Assembly (NCBI GenBank): GCA_013285705.1
Contig: JABDHA010000019.1
Location: forward strand, 5,006 to 53,137
DNA from: Acidobacteriota bacterium
Lineage (GTDB): Bacteria > Acidobacteriota > Terriglobia > Terriglobales > Acidobacteriaceae
Direction: 5' to 3'
Length of the DNA: 48,132 bases
Position 1 is the first letter of the stretch. Each line of letters starts with the position of its first letter. A program made the translations under genes and the position numbers. The notes under the pieces were generated by a model. That model saw only the letters and a program-made list of their open reading frames with translations. It searched no databases and was not told where the DNA came from. Shown here piece by piece: positions 23,946 to 31,885 of the stretch.

Positions 23946-25472
23946 ATGGCGACGATCAAGCAGGAAGATCTGATTCAGAGCGTGGCGGACGCGCTGCAGT
24001 ACATCAGCTATTACCATCCGGTGGATTACATCACCAACCTGGCCAAGGCCTACGAGCGTGAAGCATCGCCTGCGGCCAAAGATGCGATAGCGCAGATTCT
24101 CATCAACTCGCGCATGTGCGCCGAGGGCCATCGCCCCATCTGCCAGGACACGGGCATCGTCACTGTCTTCCTGAAAATTGGCATGGACGTTCGCTGGGAT
24201 GCCGAGCTGACCGTCGAAGAAATGGTGAATGAAGGCGTGCGCCGCGCCTATCTCCATCCTGACAATGTGTTGCGTGCCTCCATTCTGGCCGATCCAGCAG
24301 GAGCAAGAAAGAACACGCGCGACAATACGCCCGCCGTCGTCAACGTGCAGCTGGTCAAGGGCGGCGAAGTTGAGATCATCGTTGCGGCCAAGGGCGGCGG
24401 CTCTGAAGCAAAGTCGAAGTTCGCCATGCTGAATCCGTCCGATTCGATTATTGACTGGGTGCTGAAAACGGTGCCCACCATGGGCGCCGGATGGTGCCCG
24501 CCCGGCATGCTGGGCATCGGTATTGGCGGCACGGCAGAGAAGGCGATGCTGATGGCCAAGGAAGCGCTGATGGAGCCGATCGACATTCAGGATGTCATCG
24601 AGCGCGGACCGCAAAACAAACTCGAAGAGATGCGTATCGAGCTGTACAAAAAAGTGAACGATCTCGGCATTGGCGCTCAGGGACTGGGCGGATTGACGAC
24701 CGTGCTCGATATAAAAATCCTCGACTACCCGACACACGCGGCCAACCTGCCCATCGCCATGATTCCCAATTGCGCGGCAACGCGTCATGCCCACTTCGTG
24801 CTCGATGGCTCCGGGCCGGTCGCGCTCGATCCACCATCGCTCAAAGACTGGCCCGAGCTGACCTACGACACATCTTCGGCTCGCCGCGTAGATCTCGACA
24901 CAGTGACGCGCGAAGAAGTCGCCACATGGAAGCCGGGCGAAGTCCTGCTGCTCAACGGCAAGCTGCTTACCGGACGCGACGCAGCGCACAAGCGCATGAC
25001 GGACATGCTGAATCGCGGCGAAAAGCTGCCTGTCGATTTCACGAATCGCTTTATCTACTACGTCGGCCCGGTCGATCCGGTACGCGAAGAGGTTGTCGGC
25101 CCTGCCGGGCCCACAACGGCAACGCGCATGGATCAGTTCACGCGCCAGATGCTCGAACAGACTGGCCTTCTGGGCATGGTCGGTAAGGCCGAGCGCGGAC
25201 CTGCGGCCATTGAAGCCATCCGCGACAACCGCGCCGTGTATCTCATGGCCGTCGGTGGCGCTGCCTATCTCGTCTCAAAGGCCATCAAGGCATCGCGCGT
25301 GCTGGCGTTTGAAGACCTCGGCATGGAAGCCATCTACGAGTTCGAAGTGGCGGACATGCCGGTGACGGTCGCCGTCGACGCGAAAGGGACATCAGTGCAT
25401 CAGACCGGACCGAAGGAATGGCAGGCGCGTATCCAGGCGGCCAGCCTGGGCGGCGTTCCGATTCTTGCCTAG
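23946..25472 (+). CDS. Fumarate hydratase, class I (iron-sulfur, single chain)
   Basis: 508 residues, the length of single-chain class I fumarases, which interconvert fumarate and malate in the citric acid cycle using an oxygen-sensitive [4Fe-4S] cluster. Three cysteines fall where the cluster ligands are expected: Cys66 (PICQDTG), Cys184 (GWCPPG) and Cys276 (IPNCAATRH). Their spacings of 118 and 92 compare with 119 and 94 in E. coli FumA. The alpha-type N-terminal region and the beta-type C-terminal region (GEVLLLNGKLLTGRDAAHKR) are fused. Start is ATG 23946. A bidirectional hairpin terminator follows. Tartrate dehydratase is related but less likely given the length and motifs. Confidence 0.93.
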   Translation: MATIKQEDLIQSVADALQYISYYHPVDYITNLAKAYEREASPAAKDAIAQILINSRMCAEGHRPICQDTGIVTVFLKIGMDVRWDAELTVEEMVNEGVRRAYLHPDNVLRASILADPAGARKNTRDNTPAVVNVQLVKGGEVEIIVAAKGGGSEAKSKFAMLNPSDSIIDWVLKTVPTMGAGWCPPGMLGIGIGGTAEKAMLMAKEALMEPIDIQDVIERGPQNKLEEMRIELYKKVNDLGIGAQGLGGLTTVLDIKILDYPTHAANLPIAMIPNCAATRHAHFVLDGSGPVALDPPSLKDWPELTYDTSSARRVDLDTVTREEVATWKPGEVLLLNGKLLTGRDAAHKRMTDMLNRGEKLPVDFTNRFIYYVGPVDPVREEVVGPAGPTTATRMDQFTRQMLEQTGLLGMVGKAERGPAAIEAIRDNRAVYLMAVGGAAYLVSKAIKASRVLAFEDLGMEAIYEFEVADMPVTVAVDAKGTSVHQTGPKEWQARIQAASLGGVPILA

Positions 25473-25503
25473 CGGGCTTCGGTCAGGAAACCTGCTCCAA
25501 AAA

Positions 25504-25532
25504 CAAAAGCCGTGCCAAGAGCACGGCTTTGT
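25504..25532. terminator. Bidirectional terminator between fumarase and barrel protein genes
   Basis: The stem AAAGCCGTGC/GCACGGCTTT (25506-25515 with 25521-25530) has a 5-base loop CAAGA. The minus strand continues TTGTTTTTGG, giving a good U-tract for the convergent gene; the plus side is weaker (TTTGTTG). Confidence 0.85.
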
Positions 25533-25555
25533 TGCAGGGATAAACCTGTTTCGTC

Positions 25556-26314
25556 TTACTGCCTGCCGAAGCGGTAGACGACGCCAACGGTGAAACCCTT
25601 GTTATTCTGCGTCTCGCTGCCGTAGCGGGTCATCAGGTAGCTGGGTGTCAGGCGAATCGCCAGCCCCGGGCTCAGGTTGTAGTCGACGGATGCGGCAGCT
25701 TCCAGATTGAACGCATTGCCATCGCTATAAAGGCCGATCAGCTCCGGCGGCAGGCCGCCTGTACCGGTGCCGAAGTTTCCATGTCCCACACCGGCGAGCA
25801 CACGCCCTGTCCAGCCCCAGTGCAGCCCTTCGAAGAAGCGCACCGTCGGCCCAGCCATAAAGGTGTACTGGCTGATGCTCGGCTGGTAGACACCGTAGGG
25901 ATTCCGGCCCGTATAGGTTACGCCGTAGTAGCCGCGCACGTCGGCCGTAAGGCCGATTTTGCCGAAGGCGTAATCCGTAATGCCCCCGTGCCAGCCCGAC
26001 TCATTGATGTGCTGCAGCGAGGGTCCCGGGGTAAAGCGCAGATAGTTGCCTCCGAAATAGGCCTCATATTTGTGCGTGTATGTATCCTCGATCACCTGGT
26101 GCTCACGCAGCTTGCGGCGAGCCTTGACGCGCTCCTGCGCCTGGCGCAGCACCTGGGCGCGGTCCTGCGGCGTGGACTGCGCAGTTGTTTGCGCGGCCTG
26201 GGCTCCTTCCGATTGCTGAGCTTGATCGATGGCGTGCTGCGCCTGAACCTGAAGCGCTGCGAAAGAAAAAAGAGTAATTGCCAGAACCGGGTAAAAACGG
26301 TTGGAACGAAACAT
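25556..26314 (-). CDS. Outer-membrane beta-barrel protein with N-terminal helical segment
   Basis: 252 residues from the ATG at 26314, which begins the signal peptide MFRSNRFYPVLAITLFSFAA, then LQVQAQ. The frame is open 29 codons further upstream, but without a signal-like start. After cleavage comes a Gln/Ala-rich helical stretch (about 25-75) that could be coiled, then roughly 170 residues of alternating beta strands (YEAYFGGNYLRFTPG, then VDYNLSPGLAIRLTPSYLM) ending in GVVYRFGRQ, as in eight-stranded OmpA/OmpW-like barrels. The role is unknown. It is convergent with fumarase and shares its terminator; it is divergent from the cytochrome c gene. Confidence 0.8.
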   Translation of the reverse strand: MFRSNRFYPVLAITLFSFAALQVQAQHAIDQAQQSEGAQAAQTTAQSTPQDRAQVLRQAQERVKARRKLREHQVIEDTYTHKYEAYFGGNYLRFTPGPSLQHINESGWHGGITDYAFGKIGLTADVRGYYGVTYTGRNPYGVYQPSISQYTFMAGPTVRFFEGLHWGWTGRVLAGVGHGNFGTGTGGLPPELIGLYSDGNAFNLEAAASVDYNLSPGLAIRLTPSYLMTRYGSETQNNKGFTVGVVYRFGRQ

Positions 26315-26583
26315 GAACCTGAGTGCCTCCACTGCCGGCGAAAACAAAAATTGAGACGATCGGACTTCCGGCAAAAGACGGAAACGATTCTCTAAGGCCA
26401 AAGCTCCTTTTATTTTAGAGCCTTCATGCCATTTTCATAGAATCGTCCCCTGAACAAATTCGGAATTCGCTCCGATTGCACGAAAGCACTTGCGCTTCTC
26501 CAGTAGGCCTGCTTTCCTTAGTAGACTGGCCGCGCACGGTTTTGTCGCCATTCGCAGCTCAATTACTGAGGAACCTGACACGC

Positions 26584-27156
26584 ATGAAGGGATTTTTAGT
26601 CGGTCTGATTTTGGGATTACTGGCGCTACCAGTCATTGGCCTCCTGTATTTACGTCTCGGGCATCCCCCGGTTGCAGTGGTCGATTCGGCATTGCCCATG
26701 GAGCAGCAGATCGTGCACGAGCCGCTCCACGCGCGCATTGACCGCGAAATGCTGAAAAACGCGCCCATATCCGCCAGCGAAACCAATTTATTGGGCGGAG
26801 CGCACGTTTATCGCGTGCAATGCGCAGCCTGTCACGGGCTTTACGGACGCCCTTCGAGCTTTGCCGAGTACATGTATCCGGACGCGCCGCAGCTCTGGCA
26901 GCCTCATGGAAGCGGCGTGGTCGGCGTAAGCGACGACCCGCCGGGCGAGACCTACTGGAAGGTCAAGAACGGTATCCGCTTGACCGGCATGCCGTCCTTT
27001 GAACACGTCCTCAGTGAGACGCAGATGTGGCAGGTCACGCTTTTGCTGGCCAATGCCGACAAAACGCTCCCATCCGACGTGCTCGATCTGATGAAGCAGC
27101 CGCTGAATTTCGATCCGGCTCCCTCAGAAGAGAACCAACTCCCTGCAATGAAGTGA
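26584..27156 (+). CDS. Membrane-anchored monohaem c-type cytochrome
   Basis: 190 residues from the ATG at 26584, which starts an uncleaved-looking membrane helix (MKGFLVGLILGLLALPVIGL). Other in-frame starts lie upstream to 26476 but lack homologous sequence. The haem site is Cys80-x-x-Cys83-His84 (CAACH), and Met136 in TGMPSF is the likely sixth ligand. The fold resembles class I periplasmic cytochromes such as those that feed oxidases or dehydrogenases. It probably carries electrons on the outer face of the inner membrane. No oxidase or dehydrogenase gene is adjacent, so the partner is unknown. Confidence 0.9.
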   Translation: MKGFLVGLILGLLALPVIGLLYLRLGHPPVAVVDSALPMEQQIVHEPLHARIDREMLKNAPISASETNLLGGAHVYRVQCAACHGLYGRPSSFAEYMYPDAPQLWQPHGSGVVGVSDDPPGETYWKVKNGIRLTGMPSFEHVLSETQMWQVTLLLANADKTLPSDVLDLMKQPLNFDPAPSEENQLPAMK

Positions 27157-27161
27157 AATCG

Positions 27162-27192
27162 TCCCTGCGGATGCGCGCGCCATCCGCAGGGA
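27162..27192. terminator. Hairpin between cytochrome c and DUF481 genes
   Basis: A perfect 12-bp stem (TCCCTGCGGATG 27162-27173 with CATCCGCAGGGA 27181-27192) and a 7-base loop. It begins five bases after the cytochrome stop and directly abuts the DUF481 stop codon. It has no clear U-tract on either side, but its position between convergent genes suggests bidirectional termination or 3'-end protection. Confidence 0.7.
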
Positions 27193-28422
27193 TCAGTATT
27201 TCGACTTGATCGCGTAGGTCACACCGGTCGTGAACTGGAAAGAATTCCGTCTCGTCGGCGGCTCGGACGGCGGCGGATCGTTCAGATAGCTGTCGTTCGT
27301 GCCAATCGAAAAACTCAGGCTCTTATAAAACGGAAAGAGCAGCGTATTTGCCTCGCTCGCCGAATAGGCGCGCGCGTAGTTGTACGCGGGAATGTAGGAG
27401 ATCTGCTGGTTGAAGACAATGCTGCGCGGCAGCTTCAGCGCGTAGGTTGCCGCAAAGGTAGAACCGATGAGATTCTCGTTCGTCCCATCGCTCGACGCGT
27501 CGAACTCCTGCTTTTCATACTGCAGCGTCGCTTTAAAATCCAGCGATTGATTCGGCTTCTTGATCGCGGTTAAACCGATGCCGCCGCCATAAATCTGCTG
27601 CAGCGAAAGCCCCTGGCTGTAGTTGTGATCGAATGCCGTCTGCGCCAGCGCGTAGAAGCGCGTCGAGAAATATTCGTCCCGCTCCGCGTCGGCGTGGTAG
27701 ATCGAGCTCTTCGTGTAGCTCGAAGGAAAGTATGTTCCGGCTGAGAAGTATGCAGGGTCCGTAATCTTGCCATAGGACTGCGAATAATTCAGCGTCGTGC
27801 GGTTCCGCGTATTGAGCCAGAGCACCGTTGGCACCACACGCGCCAGGCCGACGGCGCCCGTAAAGGTGTACTGGTTCTGCGTCGCCTGCACAATCGTCGC
27901 GCCCGCGGTCACCGATCCGTTCCAGCCGGCGAAAAACCCCGGCGTTCCCCGCAATTGCTTGTCGAACGTGGACTGGTCGACGATATATTGAGCATTCTTT
28001 ACCGGGATCGGCTCGATCATCGCGGTCGCGTTTTCGGGATGTACCTCGATCTTTGCGTCAGCGACAGTAATTGTGCCCATGGCAATATCGGAGGGCCGAT
28101 CGATGGTACGGACTCCGACATCGTGTTCAAGGACAACGACCTTCGTGGCAGAGCGCAATTCCTTGACCTTGTCCCATTTCACGTTCACATCGCCGACAAT
28201 GTCGCTGTGAAAGACAACCGTTCCGCCCACTTCGCGCAGAAATTTTCCTGACAGTTGATCGCCGTTCGTAAAAACAATCAAGTCCGTCGGCGTATTGTCT
28301 TTCTTTTTACCCGCCGCAGCCGGGTCCAACTCGGCGGCATACACCATCTGTGAAGAAACCAGCAAAACGGCAAGCAACAACCAGGCAGACTGCGAGCAAA
28401 ACAGCTTCCGTACCAAAGCCAT
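27193..28422 (-). CDS. DUF481 outer-membrane protein with N-terminal beta domain, copy A
   Basis: 409 residues. A signal peptide (ending near VYAAE) is followed by a small beta domain of about 60 residues (LIVFTNGDQLSGKFLREVGG, then IVGDVNVKWDKVKEL) and a DUF481 beta-barrel region (about 165-409), ending TYAIKSKY. DUF481 includes YdiY of E. coli, an outer-membrane protein of unknown role. The upstream neighbour on the same strand (28621-29826) is a close paralogue, sharing long stretches such as TIVQATQNQYTF and LQQIYGGGIG. The 198-base gap and hairpin between them suggest separate transcripts. Start is ATG 28422. Confidence 0.85.
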   Translation of the reverse strand: MALVRKLFCSQSAWLLLAVLLVSSQMVYAAELDPAAAGKKKDNTPTDLIVFTNGDQLSGKFLREVGGTVVFHSDIVGDVNVKWDKVKELRSATKVVVLEHDVGVRTIDRPSDIAMGTITVADAKIEVHPENATAMIEPIPVKNAQYIVDQSTFDKQLRGTPGFFAGWNGSVTAGATIVQATQNQYTFTGAVGLARVVPTVLWLNTRNRTTLNYSQSYGKITDPAYFSAGTYFPSSYTKSSIYHADAERDEYFSTRFYALAQTAFDHNYSQGLSLQQIYGGGIGLTAIKKPNQSLDFKATLQYEKQEFDASSDGTNENLIGSTFAATYALKLPRSIVFNQQISYIPAYNYARAYSASEANTLLFPFYKSLSFSIGTNDSYLNDPPPSEPPTRRNSFQFTTGVTYAIKSKY

Positions 28423-28567
28423 CGGGGAAACTTCGACTCCTATTCAAAATGCTTTTAAGGGTATGACCCGAAACTCCCACCGAGGTTTCGCTTACGATGG
28501 CTGGAAGCGTTATTTCTATGGTAGCGCGGACGGATGGGATTTGGTGGAATCGTTACCAGATGCGTGA

Positions 28568-28599
28568 ACACCGGGCATGCATGAGAACATGCCCGGTGT
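28568..28599. terminator. Strong hairpin between the two DUF481 genes
   Basis: A perfect 12-bp stem (ACACCGGGCATG 28568-28579 with CATGCCCGGTGT 28588-28599) and an 8-base loop, 21 bases after the stop of the upstream DUF481 gene. It lacks a run of T on either strand, so termination is inferred from position. Confidence 0.6.
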
Positions 28600-28620
28600 A
28601 ACCAATTAAGGTGTGACGCA

Positions 28621-29826
28621 TTAATACGACGACTTGATGTTGTAAGTGACGCCCGCCGTGAACTGGAACGAGTTCGCCTTTGTCTTGGGGAAGGTCAGCG
28701 GCACGTTGTTCAGGTAGGTATCGATGGTACCGACGGTAAAGCTGAAGTTCTTATACGCCGGGAAGCTCAGAGCATCCGTCTCCGCTACCGAATAGGCGTG
28801 CAGGTTGTTCCATGCGGGGATGTAGAGCACCTGCTGCGTGAACATCATGCTCCGGGGCAGGTGAAGCGTGTAATAGGCGCCGAAGGTCGAGCCGATCAAG
28901 TCCTGGTTTTCGTTGGTGACCGTGTTGAAGAAGGCCTGGCGCTCATACTGCACCGTGGCTTTCACATCCAGCTCATGCTTCGGTGTTTTGAGGACGGTGT
29001 AGCCGATGCCGCCGCCATAAATCTGCTGCAGATCGAGGCTCTGGCTGTAGTTGTGATCGAAGGAGACTTCACCCAGAAAATAAAAGCGCGGTGAGACATA
29101 CTCGTCGCGCTCGGCGTCGGCATGGAAGATCGAGCTCTTGGAGAAACTCTCCGGCACCAGGTTGCCGTTCGCGTCGATGTAGGCGGGCTGGGTGATCTTG
29201 CCATACGACTGCGCGTAGTCGAGCGTCGTGCGGTTGCGCGGATCTAGCCAGCTTACCGTGGGAACGACGCGCGCCAGCGCCACCGCTCCATTGAATGTGT
29301 ACTGGTTCTGCGTGGCCTGCACAATCGTCAATCCAGCGGTCGCCGTGCCGTTCCACGCCTGGAAAAAGCCCGGATGGCCGCGAACCTCCTTGTTCAGCGT
29401 CGTCTCGTCGATCACGAATTGCGCGTTCTTAACCGGGATTGGCGCAATCGTGGCGTTGGTTGTGGATTGAACCGTGATCTGATTGTCCGCCACCGAAACC
29501 GTGCCAATCGGCAGATTGGCTGGGATCTGATGACGCCTGATCTGCACGTTCTTGTCGAGCACGGCCAGCTTCTGGGCCGTATGCAGCTCCTTGATCTTGC
29601 TCCAGTCGATATTGATGTCGCCGACGATATCACTGTGGAAGGTCACGGTATTGCCGATAGCCTGAACAAATTTTCCTGATAGCTGATCGCCATTCGTAAA
29701 TACGACTACGTCGGGTTGCGGCTTATCGTCGGCGGCAAACAGATTGCCTGCGGCCATGAGAAAAGCGAAGATCGCGACGAGAGGAACGGCTGCCAGCCGC
29801 GCGGCGCGGCATGTGAGTGTCAGCAT
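28621..29826 (-). CDS. DUF481 outer-membrane protein with N-terminal beta domain, copy B
   Basis: 401 residues with the same plan as its downstream paralogue: signal peptide (MLTLTCRAARLAAVPLVAIF, ending near LFAAD), a small beta domain with VVVFTNGDQLSGKFVQAIGN, then a barrel ending TYNIKSSY with a terminal aromatic residue. The pair differ most in the first 40 residues and in loop regions such as that around residue 215. The upstream AGGAG with 12-base spacing fits the ATG at 29826. The gene is divergent from mqnC across 230 bases that probably hold both promoters, though no consensus boxes stand out. Confidence 0.85.
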   Translation of the reverse strand: MLTLTCRAARLAAVPLVAIFAFLMAAGNLFAADDKPQPDVVVFTNGDQLSGKFVQAIGNTVTFHSDIVGDINIDWSKIKELHTAQKLAVLDKNVQIRRHQIPANLPIGTVSVADNQITVQSTTNATIAPIPVKNAQFVIDETTLNKEVRGHPGFFQAWNGTATAGLTIVQATQNQYTFNGAVALARVVPTVSWLDPRNRTTLDYAQSYGKITQPAYIDANGNLVPESFSKSSIFHADAERDEYVSPRFYFLGEVSFDHNYSQSLDLQQIYGGGIGYTVLKTPKHELDVKATVQYERQAFFNTVTNENQDLIGSTFGAYYTLHLPRSMMFTQQVLYIPAWNNLHAYSVAETDALSFPAYKNFSFTVGTIDTYLNNVPLTFPKTKANSFQFTAGVTYNIKSSY

Positions 29827-30056
29827 ACAGGACCTTTACTCCTGGAAAGATTTCACACCGATGAAACGTAAATCTGGTTATTGGCCTAACTTACAATCTC
29901 TGATGCAAACAACAGGGCAAGGCAGTATGTACCTCAAAATCAATATTCACTTGCATCATACCCCCTTACCCGGTCTAAGTCTTCAAGGTGCGGGAAAAGT
30001 CACTGCCGCGTCGACTTGGAATGGAAGGTTAGGCAAAGACCTTCTAGAATAGATCT

Positions 30057-31103
30057 ATGTCGATCACACGCCAGCAAGCCCTCGATTATTTCCACTCCGA
30101 CGACCTGATCGGTCTCGGCATGGACGCAGACGCAATGCGCAGGAAGCTGCACCCTGAAGGCGTGGTGACCTATATCATCGACCGCAATATCAACTACACC
30201 AACTTCTGCACCGAATATTGCACCTTCTGCGCCTTCTATCGTCCGCTCAAGGGCAAGATGGCCTCCGAGGGCTACATCCTCGATTTCGAGACGATTTACC
30301 AGAAAGTCGCCGAAACCGTGGAGATGGGCGGCACCGGCGTATTGATGCAGGGCGGTCTGCACCCCGATCTCAAGATCGAATGGTTTGAGCGGCTGCTCAC
30401 AGGCATCAAGCAGCGCTTCCCGCAGGTATGGATGCACTGCTTCTCGGCTTCCGAGATTCTGGCGATTGCCGAATACAGCAATCTGAGCGTGCGCGACACG
30501 ATCATGCGCCTGCGCGACGCCGGACTCGACTCCATCCCCGGCGGAGGAGCGGAAATTCTGGATGACGAGGTGCGGCATCGCATTGCGCGCCTCAAATGTG
30601 GAACGGAAGATTGGCTTCTGGTCCATCGCACCGCTCACCAGCTTGGCATGCGCACCACCGCGACCATGATGTTTGGCGTCGGTGAGACCTTCGAGCAACG
30701 CGTCAATCACTTCGAGCAGGTACGCCGTTTGCAGGAAGAGACCGGCGGCTTCACGGCGTTTATCCCATGGAGCTTCCAGCCGCACAATACCGCGCTCGGC
30801 GGCCGCGGCTGGGATGAGGCTACAGCGGTTGAATACCTCAAAGTTCTGGCCATCTCACGCCTCTATCTCTCCAATATCGAGAACGTGCAGTCGAGCTGGG
30901 TTACGCAGGGATTAAAGGTTCTGCAACTGGGCCTGCGTTTCGGGGGCAACGATGTCGGCTCCGTTATGCTCGAAGAAAATGTTGTAAAAGCAGCGGGGAC
31001 CTCGAATTGCACCACGGAAGAAGAGTTGCGCCGCATCATTCGCGATGCGGGATTCAAGCCCGTGCAGCGTGACACGCTCTATCGAACGATGTTCCTGAAC
31101 TAA
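30057..31103 (+). CDS. mqnC: Cyclic dehypoxanthinyl futalosine synthase
   Basis: 348 residues of the radical SAM superfamily. The cluster-binding motif is Cys51-x3-Cys55-x2-Cys58 (CTEYCTFC), with the family marks GVVTYIIDRNINYTNFC and SIPGGGAEIL. MqnC cyclises dehypoxanthine futalosine, a step of the futalosine route to menaquinone. The related CofH/MqnE proteins share this layout, but the overall sequence fits MqnC best. No other mqn genes are in the window, so the pathway is scattered. The start ATG has no strong ribosome-binding site. A hairpin follows the stop codon. Confidence 0.9.
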   Translation: MSITRQQALDYFHSDDLIGLGMDADAMRRKLHPEGVVTYIIDRNINYTNFCTEYCTFCAFYRPLKGKMASEGYILDFETIYQKVAETVEMGGTGVLMQGGLHPDLKIEWFERLLTGIKQRFPQVWMHCFSASEILAIAEYSNLSVRDTIMRLRDAGLDSIPGGGAEILDDEVRHRIARLKCGTEDWLLVHRTAHQLGMRTTATMMFGVGETFEQRVNHFEQVRRLQEETGGFTAFIPWSFQPHNTALGGRGWDEATAVEYLKVLAISRLYLSNIENVQSSWVTQGLKVLQLGLRFGGNDVGSVMLEENVVKAAGTSNCTTEEELRRIIRDAGFKPVQRDTLYRTMFLN

Positions 31104-31134
31104 AAATTTTCTTGGGCGAATTTTCTTGTACTTC

Positions 31135-31161
31135 GACATGCCGGTAGATTTCCGGCATGTC
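31135..31161 (+). terminator. Hairpin downstream of mqnC
   Basis: A perfect 10-bp stem GACATGCCGG/CCGGCATGTC (31135-31144 with 31152-31161) and a 7-base loop. No T-run follows, so it may be a terminator without a good U-tract or a 3'-end stabiliser. Confidence 0.5.
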
Positions 31162-31236
31162 AGTCCGAGATTCAATGTTATGCTCTGATTGTCTAGCCGT
31201 TTGTTTTCTCCCCTCGCAAAATCCAGATGAATCGAT

Positions 31237-31240
31237 GAGG
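31237..31240 (+). promoter_or_regulatory. Ribosome-binding site favouring the ATG at 31247
   Basis: GAGG, six bases before the ATG at 31247, is the best such match near the three in-frame starts (31157, 31235, 31247) of the SGNH-hydrolase gene. It lies within the four codons that the 31235 start would add. Confidence 0.45.
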
Positions 31241-31246
31241 CGCACG

Positions 31247-31819
31247 ATGCGTCGATCTCTACGAACGGTAGTCTGTCTCGCATCCCTTTCGCTCGCGTTG
31301 GGAATCACCGCCTGCAGCCGGGTGAAGGCCAGCTCTCACGTGGCATTTATGGGTGACTCGCTTACCGAAATGTGGACGCTGCCGCGCGTCAACCTGGGGA
31401 AGTATGGCCAGACCACCACGCAGATGCTGAAGCGCTTCCCTACCGACATTGCCAACAAGAATCTCCGCTCCGTCATCATTCTCGGCGGCACAAATGACGT
31501 CCTGCTCGGCATCGATCCAGAGACCATCATCTCCAACCTGAGCAGCATGGCGGCTATCGCCAGATCCCGTGGGATCGAACCCGTCCTGTGCGAGATTCCT
31601 CCCATCTATGCGCGACAGGGTACGCTCGCCCCTCAGGTAGCGGAGTTGAACCGGAGAATCGCAACCCTGGCCGCCAGTGAGAATTTACGGCTGGTGGATT
31701 TCTATGATCCGTTGCATGGCCACCCCGCCTATTTCAGTGACGGGATTCACCTGCGCAGTCGCGGATATCTTGTCATGGATTGGACTCTGGAACATAAGGT
31801 GTCGCTCTTTGAGAGATGA
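31247..31819 (+). CDS. SGNH/GDSL-hydrolase lipoprotein
   Basis: 190 residues from the ATG at 31247, which has GATGAGG six bases upstream; an ATG at 31235 would add four residues. A lipoprotein signal (LALGITAC) is followed by the SGNH blocks: FMGDSLTE (Ser nucleophile), a Gly in block II, GGTNDVL (Asn), and the C-terminal DGIHLRSRGY with the Asp-x-x-His pair. Such enzymes deacylate or deacetylate lipids or glycans. The neighbouring glycosyltransferase makes a glycan deacetylase role attractive, but this is inference. It is on the same strand as the glycosyltransferase gene, 66 bases apart. Confidence 0.85.
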   Translation: MRRSLRTVVCLASLSLALGITACSRVKASSHVAFMGDSLTEMWTLPRVNLGKYGQTTTQMLKRFPTDIANKNLRSVIILGGTNDVLLGIDPETIISNLSSMAAIARSRGIEPVLCEIPPIYARQGTLAPQVAELNRRIATLAASENLRLVDFYDPLHGHPAYFSDGIHLRSRGYLVMDWTLEHKVSLFER

Positions 31820-31885
31820 CGCCATCGATATCGCAGGCGAATCGCATACAATTAACGTTTTACCGTCAATGTTTCAGCCCGGCGC

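Noticed and set aside
23937-24989. A 350-codon minus-strand frame
   Set aside because: Antisense to fumarase, whose cysteine motifs fix the correct strand.
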